Assembly: GCF_003478335.1 (NCBI RefSeq) | Contig: NZ_QUFB01000053.1 | Span: 1 to 19,758, forward strand | Direction of reading: 5' to 3' | Length of the DNA: 19,758 bases | From: Clostridium sp. AM49-4BH | GTDB lineage: Bacteria; Bacillota; Clostridia; Lachnospirales; Lachnospiraceae | In this document: in pieces, positions 1-6,951 of the stretch | Layout of the letters: each line of letters opens with the position of its first letter | Numbering within the stretch: the stretch's first letter is position 1 | Notes under the pieces: generated by a model | The model's database searches: none | Told to the model about the DNA's origin: nothing | The model's input: only the letters and a program-made list of their open reading frames with translations | Translations under genes and position numbers: made by a program

Positions 1-2
1 AA

Positions 3-1799
3 AAATTAATCTTAAGTACAATAGCAGCGATAGGAATCGCCTGCTTTGCAGGAGGAACAGCAGATGCGGCATCGGTTAAAATTGATGAGAAGACATTTCC
101 GGATGTTTGTGTACGTACAGCAGTAGCACAGTATGACAAAAATAAAGATGGAATTTTGTCCGATCAGGAAAGAGACAAGGTGACAGGGATCGACTTTGAT
201 TCGGCGCTTGCGCAGCACTATACAGAAGGTCATTGTGTTGACTTTGAGGGCATGCAAAATTTCACAGACATCAATTCGATCTATTTGGATTTGCGATATA
301 AGGCAAAGAATAACTCGTACAAATACTGGAATTATCGCGCTGACAATTTGACGCAGTGTTTTCCAAATGCACAGAGAATTTCAATTTATTGGTATGGTAA
401 TCAGACAATATCGTTAAAAGGAACCGCTGTAAATGCAAGGAAAATTTCCCTTTATGCTTTGCAAAATGGAAAACTGGATTACTCTTTGTATGCACCGAAT
501 GCGCAAAATGTGGAAATATGTGGGAAATTTACGGATACTAAGAAATCCTATGGTCAATATTTCCCGGATGCATCAGAAGTGATATTAGAAGAGACTAATA
601 TTGGAGGCAACAATACGTTAGCTGGGTTCAAAGGTTTGCAAACATTGTACTTGTCAGGAAAAGCGATTACGTCTTTGAACTTTTCACCGTTAAAGAATAA
701 CCCGATTTATAGTTTGAGCGTTGAACGAGCTGCTTGCAGATCAATGGATCTTTCGCCACTCAAAACGTGTAAGTTGAAGGTACTTAGTTTAAAAGATTGT
801 GGAGTGAATTCTTTGAACTTTCAACCATTGGCGACATCACCATTGCACAAATTATATGTGATCAATTGTCCGCTGAAAAAGATTGATGTGAGCCCGTTGA
901 AAAACACGTTGACAGAATTATGGCTGGGAACATTGCAAAATACTTATTTTTGGGAAGAAATAAATCATAAGCAGACCAAGCCAAAATATCAATTGTTAGA
1001 TCTGTCCAAGATGAAAAAGCTCAAACGTGTTTATGCCTGTGGCGTGGCTTCGTTGAAGACTGTGAAATTAAAAGATACCAAAACGAAACAGGGTATTCGC
1101 TCTTTGTTGGAGCTGCATTTATACGGCACCGGAATAAGAACATTGGATGCCACGGCAGCCAAAAATCTGAAGCGTTTGTTTGTAGGTGACCGGATCAGAA
1201 AATTGACTGTTGATAAATGCAAAAAACTGAAAGAAATTGGAATGATTAATCTCGGCTCGAAACAGGCAGCTACAATTAAGAGCAGCTCAGTGCAGCATAT
1301 ACAGTATCAGGGAAAAACATTAAAGAATTTAAGTTTTTCTAAATGTCCTAAATTATACACATTATCAATCAAATGCACTAAGGTTGGAACCGTAAATCTG
1401 AGGTCAAATAAAAGACTGCATTATATGACCTTGAACAGTAAAAAGACGGGAAAGGTTGTGTATCCAAAGGTTTCCACAAAGGGATGGCATGATTGCTGCG
1501 ATCTGGTGGAAACGAATTATTATAAAAATCTGGATGAGTATAAAAATGATCCGGATGCAAAAGGAGTATATAAGGAGTATGTTGGATATACTTTGGAATA
1601 TCCAACCAAGATATTAGATATATCTGCATGGACATCGCTCAACAAAACGGTGAAGAGATGTATGTTTGGGTATGGTGATTTTGATCATAAAAAGTGTGCG
1701 ACAAAGAAGATCATCATCAACAAAAAGCTTCGAAAAGCAGACAAAAAATGGATCAAGAAGTTTGCTAAGAAATGGCACGTAAAAGTAGTTGAGAAATAG
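3..1799 (+). CDS. Secreted EF-hand/leucine-rich-repeat protein, 5'-partial
   Basis: The gene runs in from the left edge. Comparison with the paralogues at 3820 and 7898 indicates that only about five N-terminal residues (MIQWK) are missing. Visible are a signal peptide (hydrophobic core IAAIGIACF, then ADAA), a perfect 12-residue EF-hand loop DKNKDGILSDQE at about residues 50-61 of the inferred full protein (about 603 residues), many irregular LRR units with L-x-x-L and sLdlS-type cores, and a very basic C-terminal tail. The tail is almost identical to that of the genes at 3820 and 8785. No sortase motif or C-terminal membrane segment is seen, so secretion or charge-based wall association is more likely than covalent anchoring. 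The first internal ATG (156) would remove the signal peptide and is not the start. The ligand is unknown; calcium binding is inferred from the EF-hand. Confidence 0.87.
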   Translation, partial: KLILSTIAAIGIACFAGGTADAASVKIDEKTFPDVCVRTAVAQYDKNKDGILSDQERDKVTGIDFDSALAQHYTEGHCVDFEGMQNFTDINSIYLDLRYKAKNNSYKYWNYRADNLTQCFPNAQRISIYWYGNQTISLKGTAVNARKISLYALQNGKLDYSLYAPNAQNVEICGKFTDTKKSYGQYFPDASEVILEETNIGGNNTLAGFKGLQTLYLSGKAITSLNFSPLKNNPIYSLSVERAACRSMDLSPLKTCKLKVLSLKDCGVNSLNFQPLATSPLHKLYVINCPLKKIDVSPLKNTLTELWLGTLQNTYFWEEINHKQTKPKYQLLDLSKMKKLKRVYACGVASLKTVKLKDTKTKQGIRSLLELHLYGTGIRTLDATAAKNLKRLFVGDRIRKLTVDKCKKLKEIGMINLGSKQAATIKSSSVQHIQYQGKTLKNLSFSKCPKLYTLSIKCTKVGTVNLRSNKRLHYMTLNSKKTGKVVYPKVSTKGWHDCCDLVETNYYKNLDEYKNDPDAKGVYKEYVGYTLEYPTKILDISAWTSLNKTVKRCMFGYGDFDHKKCATKKIIINKKLRKADKKWIKKFAKKWHVKVVEK

Positions 1800-1890
1800 T
1801 GCAGTCCAGTATATGGGTTTAAGAAATTGTATTGAAATAATCAAGAAACGGATGCCGTGCAATGGTATCCGTTTCTGTGATATTGAGGTT
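1715..1890 (+). repeat. Shared LRR 3' end plus downstream block, copy 1
   Basis: The last 85 bp of the LRR gene and the following non-coding DNA are almost identical to 5283-5458. The first part is also shared with 10239-10352. With the adjoining class 2 promoter the match extends to about 1972 and 5540. Near identity across coding and non-coding DNA, next to divergent gene middles, points to recent duplication or gene conversion. Confidence 0.85.
1844..1876 (+). terminator. Stem-loop after LRR gene (possible terminator)
   Basis: Left arm AGAAACGGATGCC (1844-1856) pairs with GGTATCCGTTTCT (1864-1876) over 13 bp with one G-U pair and a 7-nt loop. No long T-run follows, so it may be a weak terminator or an mRNA 3'-end stabiliser. 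The same structure stands at 5412-5444. Confidence 0.55.
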
Positions 1891-1954
1891 AATTCTTAAG
1901 AATTCTTAAGATTACGCGGAATGTATTGACGGTGGAAATTAGATTTGCTGTAAT
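1891..1954 (+). promoter_or_regulatory. Class 2 promoter (double AATTCTTAAG box) for BspA-like gene
   Basis: Two head-to-tail AATTCTTAAG units at 1891-1910 contain the perfect palindrome CTTAAGAATTCTTAAG (1895-1910). After exactly 15 bp comes TTGACG (1926-1931), then 17 bp, then TGTAAT (1949-1954). Geometry is identical in four places in the window. A tandem 10-bp repeat upstream of a -35 is the usual layout for an OmpR/PhoB-type activator, but the regulator is not identified here. Confidence 0.75.
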
Positions 1955-2016
1955 AACAAGTGAACAGTCAAAGGAATTTTAGCTAGTAATCTTTGGTTAG
2001 GAATGGAGGATAAGTT

Positions 2017-3072
2017 ATGAATTTAAGTTTTAAAAAGTGTATATTATTCGCAATAAGTCTGCTGATGGGAATTGGCTGTATGGGACAGAAGGCAGGAGCA
2101 AGAGATGACGTAGGAAGATATGAACCTAGTATTGTGGATTATGCAGTGCCATCCAGTAATGAATCCGAATGGATTAAGGATGGAATTTATGAATATTCAT
2201 TAATACGTAACAAGACAGCAGTTAGACTAATGGTGTTGGATACATCTTCTGCCAAAGAGTTCATTGTTCCCAAAGTATTTCATAATTTGCCAGTGAAGGA
2301 ATTGTTTTATGTTAGAGGGAGGAAATGGGAACATTTGATAGTACCCAACGGAATCGAGATTATTGATGATTCTGCATTATCCGGAATGTCTCATTTGCGT
2401 AAAGTTGACTTAGGAAAAGATGTTCAGTATATCGGACGACAGGCATTTTGGGGAAATCCCAATTTAACAGAAGTGACCGGTGGACAAAATGTACGATTTG
2501 TGGGTCGACAGGCATTTTATCTATGCAAAAGAATGAAAAATTTGCCGGATTTTGTGAAGAATCATAGAAAGTGTATATATTCACAGGCTGCATTTAAAAA
2601 TGCACGAGCACTCACGAATATAAAGCTGTCTTCAAATGTGCAGTATACAAATGCATTATTTAAGGGATGTACCAGTCTGAAATCTGCATATATTCAAGGT
2701 AAAGGATTTTTGCCGAATGCAAAAACGTGGAAATATATGAATAAAAACAAAATAAATGAGGAAATGTTCAGTGGTTGTCGTTCTTTGAAAACTGTGAAGC
2801 TGTATAACGGTATAATAAGATTAAACGCTCGAATGTTTGCAGACTGTGTAAAATTGCAGAAAGTAAATATACCTAAGAAATGTACCTATATAGGAATAAA
2901 TACTTTTCGTAACTGCAAAAGTCTTCGTAAACTAACAATTCCTAAATCCGTTAAAAAGATAGACAAAACAGCTTTTCGTGGATGCAAAAAACTTACTTTA
3001 TATGTAAAGAAGGGAAGTTATGCGCACAAATATGCCAAGAAATATCATATTAAATATAAGTTGGTGAAATGA
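2017..3072 (+). CDS. BspA-like secreted leucine-rich-repeat (LRR_5) protein
   Basis: The product has 351 residues with an N-terminal signal peptide (KKCILFAISLLMGIGCMG; the GCMG might be read as a lipobox, but weakly). LRR_5/BspA-type repeats of about 22-24 residues follow, with the typical phrases 'IPKSVKKIDKTAFRGCKKL' and 'YIGINTFRNCKSLRKL', and a C-terminal cap ending KYHIKYKLVK. This family in gut and oral bacteria is exported and often linked to adhesion; the ligand here is unknown. The start is set by GGAGGATAAGTT just before ATG. It is the paralogue of the gene at 5589: N-terminal parts differ clearly, while the last 256 bp including flank (2845-3100) are nearly identical to 6423-6678. 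It has its own class 2 promoter at 1891-1954. Confidence 0.87.
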   Translation: MNLSFKKCILFAISLLMGIGCMGQKAGARDDVGRYEPSIVDYAVPSSNESEWIKDGIYEYSLIRNKTAVRLMVLDTSSAKEFIVPKVFHNLPVKELFYVRGRKWEHLIVPNGIEIIDDSALSGMSHLRKVDLGKDVQYIGRQAFWGNPNLTEVTGGQNVRFVGRQAFYLCKRMKNLPDFVKNHRKCIYSQAAFKNARALTNIKLSSNVQYTNALFKGCTSLKSAYIQGKGFLPNAKTWKYMNKNKINEEMFSGCRSLKTVKLYNGIIRLNARMFADCVKLQKVNIPKKCTYIGINTFRNCKSLRKLTIPKSVKKIDKTAFRGCKKLTLYVKKGSYAHKYAKKYHIKYKLVK

Positions 3073-3100
3073 AGTCATTATATAAGATAGAGTAATTATA
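2845..3100 (+). repeat. BspA-like 3' end repeat, copy 1
   Basis: The 3' quarter of the BspA-like gene and about 28 bp of flanking DNA match 6423-6678 almost perfectly. Upstream of this the two paralogues diverge. The match stops exactly where the truncated agrB begins, marking a rearrangement junction. Confidence 0.8.
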
Positions 3101-3505
3101 GGAATAGTGATTCCGATGCGCAGTCATGGTGGTGGTTGGCATGCCAACACTGCCAAAATGTGTTTTGGATTATCTATAATATACTATTTGACTGTAGTAT
3201 TTGTCTCAGAGAGACTTTCTGATACCTTTGATAATCTGTGGTTCATGGCACTGATATCTGCAATTATTATTCTGTTATCTCCGGTTGATAGTATAAATAA
3301 ACCATTAGATGGTGAGCAAAGAAAGATCGAAAAGAAAAAGGCTTGCAGATATATAGTTGCAATTTACAGCATCTCACTAATCTTAAAGTGGAATTCTTTG
3401 ACATGTTATGTGAAAGAAATCAATTTTGCCTTGTTTATAGTACTTTGTTCCATGATTTTTGGAATAGTAAGTAATACAAAAAGCAATAGAAAACAAGACG
3501 TATGA
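3101..3505 (+). pseudogene. agrB: 5'-truncated agrB (AgrB peptide-processing protease remnant)
   Basis: The frame from 3107 (GTG) encodes 132 residues that match residues 61-192 of the intact AgrB at 6952 with few differences. It keeps the H-x6-C catalytic pattern (HANTAKMC) of the AgrB cysteine endopeptidase family and the later membrane segments, but lacks the N-terminal cytoplasmic part and first membrane helix. Its left edge abuts the BspA-like 3' flank at about 3100, so the 5' end was lost by recombination. There is no ribosome site before the GTG. The rest of the frame is open with mostly conservative changes, so the loss is recent, or a short product is still tolerated. Confidence 0.82.
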
Positions 3506-3526
3506 AATGATAAAATTGCAAAATTG

Positions 3527-3594
3527 ACCGTTCACCGGCAAAAAACGACCGTTCAAAAGTTTTTTGTTCGCAATTATAAAAAGTGTGCTAGGAT
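3527..3594 (+). promoter_or_regulatory. Class 1 promoter: two LytTR-type boxes plus extended -10
   Basis: ACCGTTCA at 3527-3534 and again at 3548-3555 (21-bp period, two helical turns) is followed by TGC-TAGGAT with the -10 hexamer at 3589-3594, 34 bp after the second box. No good -35 is present, as expected for an activated promoter. The boxes resemble the direct repeats bound by AgrA/ComE-type LytTR regulators. The probable binder is the regulator at 11922, whose own promoter has the same arrangement. The first downstream frame is the agrD-like peptide at 3625. Confidence 0.8.
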
Positions 3595-3624
3595 ATCGGC
3601 AACAAAAGAAAGGAGGAAATACAA

Positions 3625-3678
3625 ATGGGAGAGATTATCACATTGGTAGGAGCTGTTTCAATTCTTAAGAATTCTTAA
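3625..3678 (+). CDS. 17-residue peptide, agrD leader-like remnant
   Basis: AAAGGAGG stands at good spacing before ATG and the frame reads MGEIITLVGAVSILKNS, ending at a TAA that lies inside the CTTAAGAATTCTTAAG element. A second copy at 7704 differs at two residues (E to K, V to A). Position behind the class 1 promoter and next to agrB is where agrD is expected. The hydrophobic, weakly amphipathic sequence is compatible with an AgrD leader. There is no core cysteine and no acidic C-terminal tail, so no normal autoinducer could be made. It is most likely an agrD cut off when the class 2 promoter was joined to it; a working short peptide cannot be excluded. Confidence 0.5.
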   Translation: MGEIITLVGAVSILKNS

Positions 3679-3723
3679 GATTGCGTTCAAACTATTGATT
3701 TTGTTATTAATATTTGATGTACT
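3660..3723 (+). promoter_or_regulatory. Class 2 promoter for EF-hand/LRR gene
   Basis: Double AATTCTTAAG at 3660-3679 (palindrome 3664-3679), 15 bp, TTGATT (3695-3700), 17 bp, TGTACT (3718-3723). Spacing is identical to 1891-1954, while the sequence between the elements differs. No terminator separates it from the class 1 promoter at 3527, so the LRR gene at 3820 probably has two stacked promoters. Confidence 0.73.
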
Positions 3724-3749
3724 AAATATATCAAAGACAAAAAGTAATA

Positions 3750-3781
3750 TCCCTTATACCGTTGTGTTGCGGTATAAGGGA
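3750..3781 (+). other. 5' UTR hairpin upstream of LRR gene
   Basis: A perfect 12-bp stem (3750-3761 with 3770-3781) and an 8-nt loop lie between the predicted class 2 start and the ribosome site. The copy at 7831-7858 has changed bases but keeps pairing through G-U pairs, which suggests the fold matters. An mRNA stabiliser or a protein-binding leader are both possible. No T-run follows, so it is not a normal terminator. Confidence 0.55.
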
Positions 3782-3819
3782 AATAAAAAATTTCATAATA
3801 GCTGGAAGGAGTGATCATT

Positions 3820-5367
3820 ATGATCCAATGGAAAAAATTAATATTAAGTACAATAGCAGCGATAGGAATCGCCTGCTTTGCAGGAGGAACAGCAGATGCG
3901 GCATCGGTTAAAATTGATGAGAAGACATTTCCGAATGCATGTGTACGCACTTTCGCAAACAAGCAGGACACAAATCACGATGGAGAACTTTCTGATGCTG
4001 AAATTAAAGCAGTGACTAAGCTGGATTGGAATGAGCAAAATCTGTATACATATGGAGTTACTTCCGGGATGGAAATAGATTTTACCGGAATGGAGATTTT
4101 TACAAATCTTAAACAGGTTACAATGGAACAGCTTTTTCAAGGGGGAAAGTATAACTGCAAATATTGGAATTGTAAAAATACGGATATATTCTCTGTGTTT
4201 CCGTATGTTGAAAAATTGAATCTATTTGCCACAGGACAGGTAACGCTTTCCACAGCAAACAGAAATCTAAAGCATTTGGAAATTGCTGCATCTAATGTTT
4301 CCGTTAATGCACCAATAACGTCAGTAGAACAATTGACAGTGTGTTCGACGTTAAATGGGCATACTAAGCTTGGCGGTTACAGTCAGGATTGGGGAAAATG
4401 TTTTCCGAATGCGAGAGTTGTGCAGATGAATTATGTAAAGGATTTAGAGAAAGAGATTTATGGATTTAAGAGAGTGGAACAGATATCAATTGCGTATTAT
4501 GGTGGCAATAAAATATTTGATCTTTCGATTTACAAAGACACATTAAAACGCTTAGATATAGCTAATAGTTGGCAAGATTTGCAACAGAATAGCAATCCGT
4601 TGGAAGAAATGACAACACTAAAAACAATAGATATTTCTCATATGAGAAAGCTTGAAACATTGGAAGCATGTAATGCCGGCAGCTTAGAACGCCTTGTTGT
4701 CAAGGATTCCAAGGGGAAATGTGAACTAAATAAATTAAAAACGATTCATCTTGTGAATAACAAGATAAAATCATTAAATTTATCTGTGGTACCTGATTTA
4801 GAGGAAGTATATGTAGGCGGTAAACTTACGAATTTGAATATCAATCAGTGCAAGCGGTTAAAGAAGCTGCTCATTGACAGTAATTCTTTGAAGAAGCTTA
4901 TTATTAAAAACAGAAGCTTAAAATATTTGGATGTAAGCAGTAAGGTTATACAAAAAATTAACGTTACCGGATGTCCAAATCTTATCGGGGTGACAATTGA
5001 TCGGAAATCAAAGGCATCGATGGGAAATTTGGATCTAAGCAAAAATAAAAAATTGGTGTACTTTCATGCTAATAGAAATGCAAGATTTAAGAAGATTATA
5101 TTACCTAAATTGAGCAATTCGAAACAGCTTAATACATCCTATAAACAGTATGATCGTGCTGAAAAATGCCGATATACCGGGTATGGTATTACAGTAGATG
5201 TTAGTAAATATCGTAAGATGCCTGTAAAAGTAAAAAAATATCAGGTTAAAACATTATGCAACTCAACAACAAAGAGACTTGTCATCAACAAAAAGCTTCG
5301 AAAAGCAGACAAAAAATGGATCAAGAAGTTTGCTAAGAAATGGCATGTAAAAGTAGTTGAGAAATAG
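3820..5367 (+). CDS. Secreted EF-hand/leucine-rich-repeat protein
   Basis: The product has 515 residues. ATG at 3820 is 8 nt after GGAAGGAG; the GTG at 3811 overlaps that ribosome site and is rejected. The signal peptide is nearly identical to those of the genes at 3 and 7898 and ends ADAA. A canonical EF-hand loop DTNHDGELSDAE (residues 50-61) is followed by irregular LRRs (for example 'NKIKSLNLSVVPDLEEVYVGG', 'KNKKLVYFHANRN') and a basic tail shared with the genes at 3 and 8785. The middle differs strongly from its paralogues. The protein is predicted to be exported and possibly bound to the wall or a ligand, with calcium stabilising the N-terminal cap (inferred). A stem-loop (5412-5444) lies downstream. 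Confidence 0.88.
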   Translation: MIQWKKLILSTIAAIGIACFAGGTADAASVKIDEKTFPNACVRTFANKQDTNHDGELSDAEIKAVTKLDWNEQNLYTYGVTSGMEIDFTGMEIFTNLKQVTMEQLFQGGKYNCKYWNCKNTDIFSVFPYVEKLNLFATGQVTLSTANRNLKHLEIAASNVSVNAPITSVEQLTVCSTLNGHTKLGGYSQDWGKCFPNARVVQMNYVKDLEKEIYGFKRVEQISIAYYGGNKIFDLSIYKDTLKRLDIANSWQDLQQNSNPLEEMTTLKTIDISHMRKLETLEACNAGSLERLVVKDSKGKCELNKLKTIHLVNNKIKSLNLSVVPDLEEVYVGGKLTNLNINQCKRLKKLLIDSNSLKKLIIKNRSLKYLDVSSKVIQKINVTGCPNLIGVTIDRKSKASMGNLDLSKNKKLVYFHANRNARFKKIILPKLSNSKQLNTSYKQYDRAEKCRYTGYGITVDVSKYRKMPVKVKKYQVKTLCNSTTKRLVINKKLRKADKKWIKKFAKKWHVKVVEK

Positions 5368-5458
5368 TGCAGTCCAGTATATGGGACAAAGAAATTGTAT
5401 TGAAATAATCAAGAAACGGATGCCGTGCAACGGTATCCGTTTCTGTGATATTGAGGTT
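5283..5458 (+). repeat. Shared LRR 3' end plus downstream block, copy 2
   Basis: Matches 1715-1890 at a constant offset of 3568 bp, covering the conserved C-terminal tail, the stop, the 3' UTR and the stem-loop. A partial third copy at 10239-10352 breaks off inside the 3' UTR. Confidence 0.85.
5412..5444 (+). terminator. Stem-loop after LRR gene (possible terminator)
   Basis: Second copy of the structure at 1844-1876, with arms 5412-5424 and 5432-5444. A T-to-C change at the loop edge allows one more G-C pair. It again lacks a T-run. Confidence 0.55.
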
Positions 5459-5522
5459 AATTCTTAAGAATTCTTAAGATTACACGGATTGTATTGACGG
5501 TGAAAGTCAGATTTGCTGTAAT
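5459..5522 (+). promoter_or_regulatory. Class 2 promoter for second BspA-like gene
   Basis: Double AATTCTTAAG at 5459-5478 (palindrome 5463-5478), 15 bp, TTGACG (5494-5499), 17 bp, TGTAAT (5517-5522). Same arrangement as 1891-1954, with substitutions in the spacers. Confidence 0.75.
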
Positions 5523-5588
5523 AATAAGTGAACAGTCAAAAGTTTTGGTATAGTAAGATAAAAAATAATGTAAAAGGAGGAAGGGAAT

Positions 5589-6650
5589 ATGAGATTGAAA
5601 AAAGGAATCATAAATATTGCCTTGATATTAGCTGTTATTGCATGGGGCTTAAGTGTGAATCAGGAAAAGGTGCAGGCAAGTGATGCAGATCTTGGATTTG
5701 AACCATATGTGACAGACTATGCAACACCTGCAAAGCAGGAAACAGAGTGGAAGACAGATGGAATTTATGAATATGCGTTAATTCGTAACAAAACAGCGAT
5801 AAAATTGATGATAGTGAAACCGCAACATACCAAAAAGATCATTGTGCCGTCGCAGTTTCATGGACTTCCGGTTAAAGAATTAGCATTTGTAGATGCAGGA
5901 AAAGCAGAAACACTGGTAATTTCTGATGGAATTGAGGTCATTGATCATCAAGCAGCAAAAGCAAATCCATACTTAAAAAAAATACACTTAGGGAGGGATG
6001 TTCAATACATTGGTCCATGGGCATTTGCATATAATAAGCGTTTACAGAAAGTGACTGGCGGAGAAAACGTGCGATTTGTTGGCAGATGTGCCTTTGATGG
6101 TCTGACTAAAATGAAGAATTTGCCGGAGTTCGTTTATAATGGCAAAAACTGTAAATATTATCGAGCTATTTTTCGTAACATGAAATCGTTAAAAAAGGTG
6201 GTATTGCCAAAAGATGCAGATTATACATTAACAATGTTTAAAAAATGTGTTGATTTAAAATATGCGGAAGTAAAAGGTGCTGGTTTCCGTATCAATAAAA
6301 GGATATGGCATGCAATGTTACCGGAATATATCAACAATGAGATGTTTTCGGATTGCCGCTCTTTGAAAACTGTGAAGCTATATAATGGTATAACAAAATT
6401 AAATTATGGAATGTTTAGCGGATGTGTAAAATTGCAGAAAGTAAATATACCTAAGAAATGTACCTATATAGGAATAAATACGTTTCGTAACTGCAAAAGC
6501 CTTCGTAAATTAACAATTCCTAAATCTGTTAAAAAGATAGATAAAACAGCTTTTCGTGGATGCAAAAAACTTACTTTATATGTAAAGAAGGGAAGTTATG
6601 CGCACAAATATGCCAAGAAATATCATATTAAATATAAGTTGGTGAAATGA
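5589..6650 (+). CDS. BspA-like secreted leucine-rich-repeat (LRR_5) protein
   Basis: The product has 353 residues. ATG at 5589 follows AAAGGAGGAAGG at good spacing. It has a signal peptide (KGIINIALILAVIAWGLS, cleavage probably near VQAS), then an N-terminal region shared with the paralogue at 2017 ('DGIYEYALIRNKTAIKLM'), LRR_5 repeats and the cap ending KYHIKYKLVK. The C-terminal third is virtually identical to the paralogue, while the middle LRRs are only moderately similar. It is likely transcribed from the class 2 promoter at 5459-5522. Its 3' flank is fused at about 6680 to the tail of another LRR gene, then a good terminator. Exported adhesin-like role inferred from the family; ligand unknown. 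Confidence 0.87.
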   Translation: MRLKKGIINIALILAVIAWGLSVNQEKVQASDADLGFEPYVTDYATPAKQETEWKTDGIYEYALIRNKTAIKLMIVKPQHTKKIIVPSQFHGLPVKELAFVDAGKAETLVISDGIEVIDHQAAKANPYLKKIHLGRDVQYIGPWAFAYNKRLQKVTGGENVRFVGRCAFDGLTKMKNLPEFVYNGKNCKYYRAIFRNMKSLKKVVLPKDADYTLTMFKKCVDLKYAEVKGAGFRINKRIWHAMLPEYINNEMFSDCRSLKTVKLYNGITKLNYGMFSGCVKLQKVNIPKKCTYIGINTFRNCKSLRKLTIPKSVKKIDKTAFRGCKKLTLYVKKGSYAHKYAKKYHIKYKLVK

Positions 6651-6678
6651 AGTCATTATATAAGATAGAGTAATTATA
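6423..6678 (+). repeat. BspA-like 3' end repeat, copy 2
   Basis: Matches 2845-3100 at a constant offset of 3578 bp. The two copies continue into different DNA on the right: the truncated agrB in copy 1, a relic LRR tail in copy 2. Confidence 0.8.
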
Positions 6679-6686
6679 GTGAAAGT

Positions 6687-6704
6687 ACATGGCAGGTAGT
6701 ATAA
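6687..6704 (+). pseudogene. Relic 3' tail of an LRR gene (TWQVV stop)
   Basis: The reading ACA TGG CAG GTA GTA TAA matches the last codons of the LRR gene at 10392 (TWQIV stop). The DNA behind it, including the terminator and class 1 promoter, matches 11715-11888. Only the end of such a gene remains here, joined to the BspA-like 3' flank, so this is a deletion scar. Confidence 0.65.
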
Positions 6705-6741
6705 GCGTATAAATAAAAGAAACAACAATTTAGAATTGATG

Positions 6742-6774
6742 AACCGGGCGCTGATAGACAGCGTCCGGTTTTTT
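6742..6774 (+). terminator. Rho-independent terminator
   Basis: AACCGGGCGCTG (6742-6753) pairs with CAGCGTCCGGTT (6759-6770) with one G-U pair and a 5-nt loop, followed by a run of six T. It ends the BspA-like transcript and isolates the agrB promoter. Homologue of 11752-11783. Confidence 0.88.
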
Positions 6775-6811
6775 GAGGTTGTGATTATTTGTGCAATAGG
6801 TTTTAACATTG

Positions 6812-6879
6812 ACCGTTCACCGGCAAAAAACGACCGTTCAAAAGTTTTTTGGTCGTAATTATAAAAAGTGTGCTAGGAT
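6812..6879 (+). promoter_or_regulatory. Class 1 (LytTR-box) promoter upstream of agrB
   Basis: ACCGTTCA at 6812-6819 and 6833-6840, with TGC-TAGGAT (-10 hexamer 6874-6879), 34 bp after the second box. The leader then matches the agrD-remnant promoter through AACAAAAGAAAGG (to about 6898) and switches abruptly to what looks like the right half of a terminator hairpin, then to the agrB ribosome site. Confidence 0.8.
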
Positions 6880-6951
6880 ATCGGCAACAAAAGAAAGGTC
6901 TGCTGTGTGCAGTGTCCGTTTCCTAAATTATTTATATAAAGGGTGGAGAAA

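Larger units (their letters stand above)
3100..3901 (+). repeat. Long direct repeat, copy 1 (agrB 3' part to LRR signal peptide)
   Basis: About 800 bp match 7125-7979 with only scattered differences and one 53-bp length difference. The block spans the agrB 3' part, class 1 promoter, agrD-like remnant, class 2 promoter, 5' UTR hairpin, and the ribosome site and signal peptide of the next LRR gene. The end of a third copy is at window positions 1-75. Confidence 0.9.

Noticed and set aside
1895..1910. CTTAAGAATTCTTAAG as an attachment site or insertion-sequence end
   Set aside because: All copies keep a fixed distance to -35 and -10 hexamers and no transposase or integrase is in the window; promoter element is the simpler reading, although recombination joints do touch it.
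3527..3555. Repeated boxes as a CRISPR array
   Set aside because: Only two short units per site, 21 bp apart, always in a promoter position; no spacers and no cas genes.
3811..3819. GTG starts at 3811 and 7889 for the LRR genes
   Set aside because: The GTG overlaps the GGAAGGAG ribosome site; the ATG 9 bp later is at normal spacing.
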